This document shows positions 9,328-18,500 of a stretch of 64,000 nucleotides of DNA, piece after piece. The stretch comes from Sulfidibacter corallicola (GTDB lineage: Bacteria; Acidobacteriota; Holophagae; Acanthopleuribacterales; Acanthopleuribacteraceae). The translations under genes were made by a program, and so were the position numbers. Position 1 is the first letter of the stretch; each line of letters begins with the position of its first letter. The stretch covers positions 9,852,256 through 9,916,255 of the forward strand of contig NZ_CP071793.1 of assembly GCF_017498545.1 (NCBI RefSeq), written 5' to 3'. A model generated the notes under the pieces. It was given only the letters and a program-made list of their open reading frames with translations. It made no database searches and was not told the DNA's origin.

Positions 9328-9535
9328 GGATGGTCTCTGTTCCGGGCCAATCCTGGTGGGATGGCCAAACCGAATGTTTGGATGGGCACCGGACGCGGCC
9401 AATCCGGGAGGGATGGCAAAACCGAATGTTTGGATGGGCACCGTTCGCGGCCAATCCTGAAGGGATGGCCAACCGAATGTTTGGATGGGCACCGGACGCG
9501 GCCAATCCTGGAGGGATGGCCAACCGAATGTTTGG
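9328..9535. repeat. Tandem array of four ~51-bp units
   Basis: Four head-to-tail units at 9328-9381, 9382-9433, 9434-9484 and 9485-9535 share the words GCGGCCAATCCTG, GGGATGGCCAA and CCGAATGTTTGG. Units differ by a few substitutions and one-base indels. Single copies flank the hairpin elements at about 917, 1500, 42840, 43035, 43620 and 43715. There are no unique spacers, so this is not a CRISPR array. Confidence 0.85.
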
Positions 9536-9546
9536 ATGGCTATACA

Positions 9547-9881
9547 TAAAAACGCGTGCCGTAGGCACGCCACCAGCGGGCGTCCTGAAGGGACGACACA
9601 ATACAGCGAAGGGTTAAGGAGGCAGCGCCGACGCAACCCTGGTTGTTGGGGGTTCCCGATCCCCAGCCCCAACGGGGCGGAACGATGCGGGCCGTCGCGG
9701 AGTTGACGTCACCTTCGAGGAGCCCTTCGCAGAGCCGCCCCTCCAGGGCTGGATGCGGGAACCCCAGGCAACCAGGGTTGCGTCGCCTACGGCTCCTTAA
9801 CCGGATCGCCGGACCGCCTTCGCTGTAATGTATGACCCTTACAGGGTCCCTGCTGGTGGCGGGCCAGAGGCCCGCGTTTTT
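9547..9881. repeat. Head-to-head multi-hairpin repeat element, copy B
   Basis: Left stem 1 is GCGTGCC/GGCACGC, fully paired where copy A has a wobble; right stem 1 is GCGGGCC/GGCCCGC. Stem 2 is CGTCC/GGACG on the left and GACCCT/AGGGTC on the right. The conserved words CGCCACCAGC and ATACAGCGAAGGGT are retained on the left arm. It abuts the 51-bp tandem array. Confidence 0.75.
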
Positions 9882-10439
9882 ATCAACAGTGGTCCAAACA
9901 TGGGTTTGGCCATCCCTCCAGAATTGGCCGCGAACGGAGACCATCCGACCATTCGGCCGTCGCCGACTTCAGGTTTCGCCGCCAGCGGTGACCATCCCCG
10001 CTGACTCCCCCTGCCTACACACATCCCTCAGGGGACGTGCGATCCATCGAACCGGACGGGTCGCGAGTCGCCGAAACCCCTACGGGTTACGTCATTTACG
10101 CCGCATCGCAAAAGTACCTTGACGCCGCGCGACGAGGTCATCGTTCTTTGATGCTGCCTTCATCAATTCCTCACGATGGGTTTGGATACTTGCCTCGTTT
10201 CACCGGCTCTCCCCCGTTTGCGTCTCCGTCGATCGAATGCCACCTTCGTGGCGATCGCCCACACGGCTGAAGCCCGCATCGCGAGGCGCAATCACATCCT
10301 CGAATCAGGAGGGCGTCCGTCCAACGGGTCCGGCCCGCATCGCGAGGCCGAGCACGACCGTTCGACGTGCTGCGACCATGCGTGATGCCCCACCAGGGAC
10401 TGCCGAAACCAAAGATTCGTTCCACTCGGAGATTGACCT

Positions 10440-12323
10440 ATGAGATACCTCTGGCTCACGGCCGTCTTTTGCTCGCTCGGCACCGCTTCGGCCCTGGCCG
10501 GCAACGCCGTTTCCCTCGAAGTGCTGGGTACCTACGCCACCGGAACCTTCGATGAGGGTGCCGCCGAAATCGGTGCATTCGACCCCGCCACCGACCGCCT
10601 CTTCGTCGTCAACGGAGACACCGCCGCCATCGATGTCCTGGATCTCAGCGATCCCAACCAGCCGACCTTGCTGTTCTCCATCGATGTGACGCCCTACGGC
10701 GACCAGGCCAACAGCGTCGCCGTCCACGACGGGACCGTGGCCGCCGCGGTCGAAGCGGATCCCGCCACCGACCCCGGCAAGGCCGTCTTTTTCGACACTT
10801 CCGGTCAATTCATCAGTCAGGTGACCGTGGGCGCGCTGCCCGACATGCTGACCTTCACGCCCGACGGCACCAAGCTCGTCGTCGCCAACGAAGGTGAACC
10901 GAACGACGACGTCGATGTGGATCCGGAAGGCTCCATCAGCATCGTCGACCTGAGCGGCGGCATCGCCTCCCTGGACGATGGGGACGTGTCCACCGCCGGT
11001 TTCACCGCATTCAACGGCCAGACCCTCGATCCCAGCATCCGCGTGTTCGTGCCCGGAGCCACCGTCGCCCAGGATCTGGAGCCGGAGTACATCGCGATCT
11101 CGGCGAACTCGCAGACCGCCTGGGTCGTCCTCCAGGAAAACAACGCCCTGGCCGTGGTCAACCTGAACACCGCCACGGTGACCTCCCTGATCGGTTTGGG
11201 CTTCAAGGATCACAGCCAAGCGGGCAACGAGCTGGATCCCAGTAATCGCGACAGCGGCATCGACATCGCCAACTGGCCCGTATTCGGCATGTTTCAACCG
11301 GACGCCATCGCCGCCTTCGGCCACAACGGCACGACCTACCTGATTACCGCCAACGAAGGCGACAGCCGGGATTACGACGGTTTCAGCGAAGAGGAGCGGA
11401 TCAAGGACATCACCCTGGATCCCACGGCCTTCCCCAACGCCGCCGCACTCCAGGAAGACGAGAACCTGGGTCGCCTGAACATCACCACGACCCTGGGTGA
11501 CACGGACAACGACAACGATTTCGACGAGCTCTACGCCTACGGTGCGCGTTCGTTCTCGATTTGGAACGGCAGCACCGGCGCGCTGGTCTACGACTCGGGC
11601 GCCGACCTGGAACGGATGATCGCCGCCGAGCTGCCCACCGAATTCAACTCGAACAACGACGAGAACGACTCGTTCGACGCGCGCAGCGACGACAAGGGCC
11701 CCGAGCCCGAGGGCGTCACGGTCGGCCAAATCGCGGACACCAACTACGCCTTCGTCGGTCTGGAGCGGATCGGTGGCGTCGCGATGTACGACCTGAGCGA
11801 TCCCACCGCCCCGGTCCTGGTGGACTACTTGAACAACCGCGACTTCACGGGCGACGCCGAACAGGGCACGGCGGGCGATCTCGGCCCCGAGGGCTTGACC
11901 TTCATCGCCCCGGCCGACAGCCCCACGCTGAAGCCGCTGTTGGCGGTGATGAACGAGGTGAGCGGCACGACCACGCTGTTCGAAGTGGGCCTGGATTGCG
12001 AGACGCCGCAAATCGCGGATGTGGCGCCGATCGGTCACACCGGCATCGTGATTACCGGTAGCTACGACTGCACCTACGACGTGCGCCTGACCGATGCCGA
12101 CGGCACCGTGCGTGTCGTGCCGGTGTTGATCGGCAGCGACGGCACCGCCACCCTGAACGAGACGATCACGCCCGACCTGTTGATCGAGGTGGGCCCGTCC
12201 GGAACCGGCGTGTTCGTCGGATCGGTTCAGGCTGTCCCGACCCTGGGTGCATGGGGCCTGATGGCGCTGGTCGCCGCGATGATGACGGCGGCGCTGGTCG
12301 CCCGCCGCAAACGCACGGCCTGA
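10440..12323 (+). CDS. Exported choice-of-anchor I family beta-propeller protein with IPTL-CTERM sorting tail
   Basis: 627 residues. A signal peptide spans residues 1-20 (MRYLWLTAVFCSLGTASALA). The body matches the choice-of-anchor I family: propeller-like repeats such as DRLFVVNGDTAAIDVLDLSD and the diagnostic segment TYLITANEGDSRDYDGFSEE near residue 305. The C-terminus is a textbook IPTL-CTERM tripartite signal: VPTLGAWG, a hydrophobic helix (LMALVAAMMTAALV) and the basic tail ARRKR. IPTL-CTERM tails are thought to be recognised by a dedicated sorting protease at the envelope. The protein is therefore probably secreted and surface-processed. Function is unknown; related proteins are sometimes fused to phosphatase domains, but none is visible here. 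GGAG about 8 bases before the ATG supports the start. Confidence 0.88.
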   Translation: MRYLWLTAVFCSLGTASALAGNAVSLEVLGTYATGTFDEGAAEIGAFDPATDRLFVVNGDTAAIDVLDLSDPNQPTLLFSIDVTPYGDQANSVAVHDGTVAAAVEADPATDPGKAVFFDTSGQFISQVTVGALPDMLTFTPDGTKLVVANEGEPNDDVDVDPEGSISIVDLSGGIASLDDGDVSTAGFTAFNGQTLDPSIRVFVPGATVAQDLEPEYIAISANSQTAWVVLQENNALAVVNLNTATVTSLIGLGFKDHSQAGNELDPSNRDSGIDIANWPVFGMFQPDAIAAFGHNGTTYLITANEGDSRDYDGFSEEERIKDITLDPTAFPNAAALQEDENLGRLNITTTLGDTDNDNDFDELYAYGARSFSIWNGSTGALVYDSGADLERMIAAELPTEFNSNNDENDSFDARSDDKGPEPEGVTVGQIADTNYAFVGLERIGGVAMYDLSDPTAPVLVDYLNNRDFTGDAEQGTAGDLGPEGLTFIAPADSPTLKPLLAVMNEVSGTTTLFEVGLDCETPQIADVAPIGHTGIVITGSYDCTYDVRLTDADGTVRVVPVLIGSDGTATLNETITPDLLIEVGPSGTGVFVGSVQAVPTLGAWGLMALVAAMMTAALVARRKRTA

Positions 12324-12348
12324 TCTTCGATCGGCCCCCCGTTTCCCG

Positions 12349-12378
12349 AAGCCCGCATCCTACGATGCGGGCTTTTTT
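12349..12378 (+). terminator. Rho-independent terminator
   Basis: The stem AAGCCCGCATC/GATGCGGGCTT with loop CTAC is followed by a run of T. It lies 25 bases after the IPTL-CTERM gene and before the convergent sucA stop. Confidence 0.85.
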
Positions 12379-12432
12379 CGTTTTGGGCGGGGATTCCCCC
12401 CGGGACGCCGTTTCAGGCCGGCGCCGACCCGA

Positions 12433-15400
12433 TCACTCGCTCTGGTGGGCCTTTTCCCGCACACCCAGGGCTTCGAGAATCAGCTTCTCCTGAACCACGC
12501 GGTGGTTGGCCGCACTGCCCGTCGCCGGACTGGCCGCCTCCTGACGCGATACACAGGCCAAGGGATGGGTTCCGTTCCCCACGATCTCGTGGCCGAACCG
12601 CAACTTGAGGAAGGGCCAGGCACCCATGTTGTGCGGCTCCTCCTGAACCCAGACCACCGGCGTGTCCGGCTTGTAACGGGCCAGCTCGTCGTTCAGCATC
12701 TGGTGTGGGAACGGATAGTACTGTTCGAGCCGCAAGATCGCGACGTTGCGCAGGTCGTGCTTTTCACGCGCTTCCTCCAGCTCGTAGTAGACCTTGCCGC
12801 TGCACAACAGAATGCGATCCACCTGGTCGGGATCGCTGAAGGCATCGCCGATCAGCCGCAGGAAACTGCCGCCCGCCAAATCTTCCAGGCGCGACGTGGC
12901 CCGCGGATGGCGCAGCAAACTCTTGGGCGACATCATGACCAACGGCTTGCGCCAGGACCGCTTGACCTGGCGGCGCAGGCAGTGGAACAACTGGGCGGGC
13001 GTCGTCAGATTCACGACCTGAATGTTGTCGTCGGCCGCGAGCATCAGGAACCGCTCGAGACGGGCACTGCTGTGTTCCGGCCCCTGGCCTTCGAACCCAT
13101 GGGGAAGGAACAGGCACAATCCGCTGAGTCGGCGCCACTTCTCTTCCGAACTGGTGATGAACTGATCGATGATGACCTGGGCCACGTTGCTGAAATCGCC
13201 AAACTGGGCTTCCCAGATGGTCAGGCCGTCGGGCGTGTCCAGGCTGAACCCGTATTCGAAGCCCAACACGGCGACCTCGCTGAGCGGACTGTTGAAGATC
13301 GCGAAGTAATTTTCTTCCCCCGCGAATTGGGAAAGCGGCGTGTACAGTTCGCCCGACTTGGCGTCGTGCAGCACGGCATGGCGGTGACTGAACGTCCCGC
13401 GCTCGGCGTCCTGACCGGTGACCCGCACCTTGTAACCCTCTTTCAGCAAGGATGCCAAGGCGAGCGCTTCTCCCACCCCCCAATTGAGGTTGGCGTTGCC
13501 CTCGGCCATCTCCTGCTGTTGTTTCAGGAACCGCTTGATCTTGCTGTGCGGGGTGAAGGTCTCGGGGAGCTGGGTGAGCTGCAACAGGGTCTGCCGCAAC
13601 TCCTTCAGATCGAAGCGGGTGTCCACATCGGGGACCTCCGCTTCGAGACCGCCGCGATAGGGCTGCCACAACCCCTGGCCCATACCGATCTCTTCGTATT
13701 TCTCGTCCGGATCCTCGGCACGCGCGAACTCCGCCTCCAACCGCATCTTCGATTCCTGCGCGATGCGATCGGCCTCTTCGGCCGTCAACCCGCCCAGCTT
13801 GAGCAGGTTCTTCACGTAGGCCTCGCGCACCGTGGGCCGCCGCTTGATGTTCTGGTACATCAACGGTTGGGTGAAGACCGGATCGTCGCCCTCGTTGTGG
13901 CCGTATTTGCGGTAGCTGTACATGTCGATGACGATGTCCTTCTGGAACTCCTTGCGGAAATCCATGGCGATGCGAATCGCCCGTGCCACCGCGTCCGGAT
14001 CCTCGCCGTTCACGTGGAAGATGGGGATTTGCAGCATGCGCGCGACGTCCGTGGCGTATTGGGTCGACCGGCCATCGTCGGGATCGGTGGTGAACCCGAT
14101 CTGGTTGTTGAGAATGATGTGCACGGTACCGCCCGTGCGGTAGCCGCGCAGTTCACTGAGGTTCAACATCTCCTGAACGACGCCCTGGCCGGCGAAGGCC
14201 GCATCGCCGTGGATGAGCAACGGCAGGGCACGCGCCCGCTCCAAATCCCGGTAGCGATCCTGTTTGGCGCGGGCCCGACCGAGCACGACCGGTCCCACGA
14301 ATTCCAGGTGGCTGGGGTTGAAACACAACGACAGGTGAACCTGCTTGCCGCTGGCGTTGATGTGATCGCTGCCGTAACCCAGGTGATACTTCACGTCGCC
14401 GCGGCCGCCGTGGGTGTCCGGGCTCTGATCCTTGAATTCGCGAAACACCTGGCTGGCCGGCTTGCCCATGATGTTGACCAGCACGTTGAGACGCCCGCGG
14501 TGGGCCATGCCGATGATAACCTCGTCCAGCCCGTGATCGCCGGCTTCCTCGATGGCGTTCTCCAGCAGCGGGATCAGGCTCTCGGCCCCTTCCAGGGAGA
14601 ACCGCTTGGCACCGACGAACTTGCGGTGCAGGAAGTTCTCGAACGTTTCGGCGTCGGTCAGCTTCTTGAGAATGTGTTTCTGCTCTTCCAGCGAGAGCTG
14701 GGTGCGGAGGGCGGGATCCTCCATGCGCAGCCGGATCCATTCCTGAATGCCCAGGTCGTCCACGTGCATGTACTGGACGCCAATGGACCGGCAATAGGTC
14801 TCCTCGAGGTGGGTGATGATGTCGCGCAGTGAACGGCTGACCGAGGCCTGACCGATCTTGACGGTGAGTTTGAGATCCAGGTCCTTTTCGCGGAAACCGT
14901 AGTGTTCCAACGTCAACTCGGGATGTTCCATCTGGTCCAACAACCCGAGCGGGTCGATATGGGCCTTGACGTGGCCGCGTTCGCGATAGGCGTTGACCAG
15001 ACGGTCGGCGGCTTCCTGACGGAATGCGGCGTCGCGCAGGCGGGCGGCCAACAGGTGCACCAGACCGAGATCCAAACTGCTGCGTTCCTTCATTAATTTA
15101 TAAAGGTCCACGCGGGGCACGTGCAGCAGCACACACGGGCTGGCGGCCTTCATGGTGGCCGACCGAGGCCGATCGTCGAATACGGCCAACTCGCCAATCA
15201 TCTCGCCCTTTTCCAAATAGTTGAGAATCACACCGCCCTTGATGATGGCGACCCGGCCCTCGATGATGTAGAAGAAATCGTTGGCGGCCTGTCCCTTCTG
15301 GGAAATGATGCCGTCGGTGTCGAATCGGACGAGCTGGGTAATGCTCGCGACGAGGCGCAAATCCTCGGCCGAAACCAATTCGAAGAGCGGAACCTGGTTG

Positions 15401-15708
15401 AGATAGGCCAGCACCTGGTCGGATTCGGCGAGCCGGGCACGCTCCCGTTCCTCGTGGACCCCGAGCGAGACCGCGGGTCCACTGGCCGCGGCGTCCGGTG
15501 CCGACGCGGCCCGAACCGTGGTGGTGGGCGATGGGGCCTGGGCCACGCCGGCGGCATGGCCCCCGGCGGGAACAGCGACGGACACCTCGCTTTCGGCCTG
15601 AAAGAAGTCTCGCCATCTGGGATCGACACTGGCCGGGTCCTGTTGGTACTGCTGATAGAGGGCTTCCACGAACACGAGGTTTTGGCTGTAAAACGGAAAG
15701 TCTGTCAC
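12433..15708 (-). CDS. sucA: 2-oxoglutarate dehydrogenase E1 component with inserted cyclic-nucleotide-binding domain
   Basis: 1091 residues, about 150 longer than typical SucA. Residues 1-40 are the E1 N-terminal segment (FVEALYQQYQQDPASVDPRW). A Pro/Ala-rich linker follows, then at ~100-225 a cNMP-binding domain whose phosphate-binding cassette reads GELAVFDDRPRSAT (172-185), keeping the Gly-Glu and Arg that bind the cyclic phosphate. From ~230 the normal E1 resumes (RLVNAYRERGHVKAHIDPLG). GDAAFAGQGV (~501-510) and NNQIGF (~533-538) are the thiamine-diphosphate region. The enzyme decarboxylates 2-oxoglutarate in the TCA cycle and passes succinyl to E2. The start is GTG at 15708 with GGGAG nine bases upstream. 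No sucB or lpd lies nearby. Catalytic identity is secure; cyclic-nucleotide regulation is inferred. Confidence 0.95.
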   Translation of the reverse strand: MTDFPFYSQNLVFVEALYQQYQQDPASVDPRWRDFFQAESEVSVAVPAGGHAAGVAQAPSPTTTVRAASAPDAAASGPAVSLGVHEERERARLAESDQVLAYLNQVPLFELVSAEDLRLVASITQLVRFDTDGIISQKGQAANDFFYIIEGRVAIIKGGVILNYLEKGEMIGELAVFDDRPRSATMKAASPCVLLHVPRVDLYKLMKERSSLDLGLVHLLAARLRDAAFRQEAADRLVNAYRERGHVKAHIDPLGLLDQMEHPELTLEHYGFREKDLDLKLTVKIGQASVSRSLRDIITHLEETYCRSIGVQYMHVDDLGIQEWIRLRMEDPALRTQLSLEEQKHILKKLTDAETFENFLHRKFVGAKRFSLEGAESLIPLLENAIEEAGDHGLDEVIIGMAHRGRLNVLVNIMGKPASQVFREFKDQSPDTHGGRGDVKYHLGYGSDHINASGKQVHLSLCFNPSHLEFVGPVVLGRARAKQDRYRDLERARALPLLIHGDAAFAGQGVVQEMLNLSELRGYRTGGTVHIILNNQIGFTTDPDDGRSTQYATDVARMLQIPIFHVNGEDPDAVARAIRIAMDFRKEFQKDIVIDMYSYRKYGHNEGDDPVFTQPLMYQNIKRRPTVREAYVKNLLKLGGLTAEEADRIAQESKMRLEAEFARAEDPDEKYEEIGMGQGLWQPYRGGLEAEVPDVDTRFDLKELRQTLLQLTQLPETFTPHSKIKRFLKQQQEMAEGNANLNWGVGEALALASLLKEGYKVRVTGQDAERGTFSHRHAVLHDAKSGELYTPLSQFAGEENYFAIFNSPLSEVAVLGFEYGFSLDTPDGLTIWEAQFGDFSNVAQVIIDQFITSSEEKWRRLSGLCLFLPHGFEGQGPEHSSARLERFLMLAADDNIQVVNLTTPAQLFHCLRRQVKRSWRKPLVMMSPKSLLRHPRATSRLEDLAGGSFLRLIGDAFSDPDQVDRILLCSGKVYYELEEAREKHDLRNVAILRLEQYYPFPHQMLNDELARYKPDTPVVWVQEEPHNMGAWPFLKLRFGHEIVGNGTHPLACVSRQEAASPATGSAANHRVVQEKLILEALGVREKAHQSE

Positions 15709-15807
15709 TGCAATGAACTCCCACGCATATCAGAAATTGTTCTCCGCCGAGAAGGAGAAAAGGGTCCTATCAGTTTTTGCAAGGGGAAATGGTTTTAAGG
15801 TGCTTGA

Positions 15808-15836
15808 AGTATAGCGAATGGGCCACCAAATATCAA
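15808..15836 (-). promoter_or_regulatory. Sigma70-type promoter for sucA
   Basis: On the minus strand TTGATA (15836-15831) and TATACT (15813-15808) are separated by exactly 17 bases, about 95 bases upstream of the sucA GTG. This is the best consensus promoter found in the window. Confidence 0.7.
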
Positions 15837-16036
15837 CGAAGCCGAGTCGTCGGACGGCCGGGATTCACGCATTGCCACAGTCTCCGCCGGCCCCGCTGGA
15901 AATCGCGGACGCCGGACCGCCGGATCACCGACCGCCGCAATGCGCATGGCGGGATTCTAGCCGGTGGCGATTCGCGAAAAGATGATACAGAACATGGTCC
16001 TTCCCCTTTTTCACACGTGGCACGCGAATCTGGCGG

Positions 16037-17362
16037 TCAGGGCCCGATCCGATCGGGATCGGGGACCGGCCAGGCGCGAACCCGGGTGGCGCCGCCGATC
16101 TCATCGGCACCCAGGAGGACGGTTCCGTCTTCGCTGAAGCTCAAACCGGCCGGTGGCGTGTCCTTGCAGACGAAGCGCCGAAACGGCTGGCCGCGCTCCA
16201 GATGCCACAACTGGAGGGTGGCCTCCCCTGAGCCCGAAGCTTGGGAAGACACGGCGATCAGCGGGCGCCAGGGATGAACCGCCACGGTGATGGCCGCTTC
16301 GGTGGGTAGGGCCCGCACCAGTTTCGCGGAGTCACTCTCCCAGACCTGGATGCCGTGGGCGTCGTCGACCGTGACCAGGAAGGCGCCGGTGGGATCGAAC
16401 ACCATGTCGCGCAACCCACGCGGTGAAGCCGACAGGGCCTTGCCCTGGTTGAGATCCCACTTTTCGTTCATGCCCCAGTTGGGCCAAATCGCCAAATTGC
16501 GGTCGGTAGCGGCTACGCCGCGCCGATCGAAGGTGGTGCTTGCGGTGGCGATGCGTTCCTCGCGCAGGCTGTAGGCCACGTCCACCAGAACCGCATCGCC
16601 CTGATCCTGGGCAGGGTCTCCGCCGAACCGGCCGATCACGGTGCCGTCCTGACTGTCGTGCAGGTTGAAACCGGCGCTGTGACCGGTGGCGAAGAAATTG
16701 CCGCGAGGCGACCAACGCGGTGCCAACGCCCGCTTATCGGGAAGAGAAAGGTCGATTTGGAACAGGGGCGTGACGGGATAGATCTCGCGCGGTTCGGTAT
16801 CGTAGGGCGGGACTTCCAATTGCCACAGTTGGAGTTGGTGGTCTTCGCCGAGGGTGAGCAGCCGGTTGCCCCGATCGTTGACCCAGGCGCCGGTGAGTGG
16901 CTGGTCGACGGTCACGTCGAAACGAAGAAAGGCATCGGTCTCACCGATCGGCAATTGGAGCACGCGAAGGCCGCGTCGGGACGCGTCCTGGAACTGAACC
17001 GTACTGAAATGCTGAATCCAGCAGGACCAATCGGTCAAGGGGTGCTCGTGTAGGGCGGCAACTTGTCGCGGCAGCAGCGGATGACGGGTGACTTTGCCGC
17101 CCATGGGTCGCATCAGCAGGGCCGCTTCCTTGCCGATCAGCGGGAACCCTCGGCCGAGCCGCGCCACGTGGGTGACGGTCACGTCCCGCCAGGAGCCCAG
17201 TGTTGGGATGGGCGGGGCCTGGGCGGCGAGCGGCGAACCCTGGACCATCGCGGCCGTCAGCAGCACGGCGGGCAGCGCGCGGCGGAAGCGACGGCCCACG
17301 CGCCGGATCAGGATGCCGAAACGGCGGAGCGAATCGAGAACGAGGGTGGGGATGGAAGACAT
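16037..17362 (-). CDS. Exported WD40/YVTN-like beta-propeller protein
   Basis: 441 residues. The N-terminus is long and basic with a hydrophobic stretch ending in SPLAAQA (residues ~27-49), consistent with a signal peptide. The body contains repeated beta-propeller blades with W-x-W/W-D-like ends: QLQLWQL, LAIWPNWG, GIQVWESDSAKLVRAL and TLQLWHLERGQPFRRF. Aspartates sit in the turns (SPRGNFFATGHSAGFNLHD, DPTGAFLVTVDD, SEDGTVLLGAD). WD40-type propellers act as binding platforms and this one would work in the periplasm or outside the cell. The start ATG at 17362 has AGAGG a few bases upstream. No catalytic motif is seen and the partner is unknown. Confidence 0.75.
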   Translation of the reverse strand: MSSIPTLVLDSLRRFGILIRRVGRRFRRALPAVLLTAAMVQGSPLAAQAPPIPTLGSWRDVTVTHVARLGRGFPLIGKEAALLMRPMGGKVTRHPLLPRQVAALHEHPLTDWSCWIQHFSTVQFQDASRRGLRVLQLPIGETDAFLRFDVTVDQPLTGAWVNDRGNRLLTLGEDHQLQLWQLEVPPYDTEPREIYPVTPLFQIDLSLPDKRALAPRWSPRGNFFATGHSAGFNLHDSQDGTVIGRFGGDPAQDQGDAVLVDVAYSLREERIATASTTFDRRGVAATDRNLAIWPNWGMNEKWDLNQGKALSASPRGLRDMVFDPTGAFLVTVDDAHGIQVWESDSAKLVRALPTEAAITVAVHPWRPLIAVSSQASGSGEATLQLWHLERGQPFRRFVCKDTPPAGLSFSEDGTVLLGADEIGGATRVRAWPVPDPDRIGP

Positions 17363-18500
17363 GCGACCTCTGCATCGAAAACATGGCGTCGAAGCGTGCC
17401 CGGCTACGCGCGCATGTACCTTAACCTAGGCAACCTAAGGTGTCCACCAAAAGCAGGAAAGGTGTCCACTAAAAACACGAAAACACACGAAATGGATACT
17501 TTCGACATTCCCTGCCCAGTGATTCGATCGCTTCTTCGGAGGGTTCATTTTTTACCACAGAGGGCACAGAGAACACTGAGAAAGCAGAGTTAAAACATTA
17601 TTATCATACTAACACAGGTCATTTTCGCTCCTATTCGATACATAGATATTCTCTTTATCTTTTAATGACAGGGAGATTCTTGCGACAACTAAGAAAAAAG
17701 TTCATAATTATTAGCGCATCAATAAATGCACACACCTCAAACCTGCCGAAAGTTCTTCCTCTATCCAGAAAAACCAAGTAGTACATTACCCCTAGGAGCC
17801 TTTCTGCTTCCTCTACGAACCAGGAAGAATCACACCTTTCTGGCTCATCTTTGATTATAAAAATTTACCCAAGACCTACAAGAGTCACACAAAATAAAAA
17901 GCCATTCTTGATCACTGGATATTACATCATTCAACCTGATTATATCACCAAAGAACACAGGAGCTATTTGCCCGAATCAACAAAAAGGGAAAATACTTTC
18001 ACATAGTGGTTTACAGTTCAATAATAATTATAAATCTTCCATGTCCGCCTCGGTGAACTCTGTGAGCTCTTATGTAACAAACTCTGTAAAGCTCGAAGAT
18101 AAAGATATAAACCTAAAAAGGCGGATGTGCGGGGAGTTCGTCGAAAAATGTCGGCCCGGCGGGCCAACTTACTGCAACGACGCCCCTCTCACAAATGCGG
18201 GAACTCCCAAACGATTCGCTTCGATTAGTTACCCACCTGAAACCCGGTGGTCCGGCAATCCGGCCCCCGGCCTGGGCAACGACTCCGTGGTAAAAAAACT
18301 AACACATAAACGGCCCTGCAACTATTGAGAAACCCTTCCCAAAGACCACTCGGCTGTTTCCTTCCGTTTTTGGGGAGATTTCGTCTTCTCGGTCACTCTG
18401 TAATTTTTCCCATATTGGAACCGACCAATTCCCCTTATCCGAACGGACGGCGAGGGACACCCATCTTCGCAATGTGTTTTTTTCGTGTTCTTTCGTGTAT
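17363..18500. other. AT-rich gene desert with repeat-family fragments
   Basis: About 17590-18310 is strikingly AT-rich compared with its neighbours and has no protein-like frame. Edges carry dispersed repeats: GTCCACTAAAAACACGAAA type at about 17455-17495 and ACCACAGAGGGCACAGAG type at about 17553-17590. A CTCGGTGAACTCTGTGAG segment lies at about 18045-18070, and an inverted CACGAA/GTGGAC copy at about 18478-18530. No tRNA or transposase fragment was recognised. Confidence 0.6.

Larger units (their letters stand above)
9163..10439. repeat. Gene-free repeat-rich region
   Basis: Holds the 51-bp tandem array (9328-9535), hairpin element copy B (9547-9881), further degenerate copies of the same unit (near 9183, 9895 and 9945) and a short direct repeat CCCGCATCGCGAGGC (about 10273 and 10337). 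No protein-like frame is seen. The last 100 bases are the leader of the next gene. Confidence 0.65.

Noticed and set aside
9328..9535. CRISPR-like array
   Set aside because: Units are contiguous with no unique spacers, are 51-52 bases long and lack cas genes nearby.
12445..14832. 795-codon plus-strand frame opposite sucA
   Set aside because: Shadow frame; SucA catalytic motifs lie on the minus strand.
17590..18310. Possible tRNA or small RNA in the AT-rich island
   Set aside because: No cloverleaf-compatible arms or CCA end could be found by eye.
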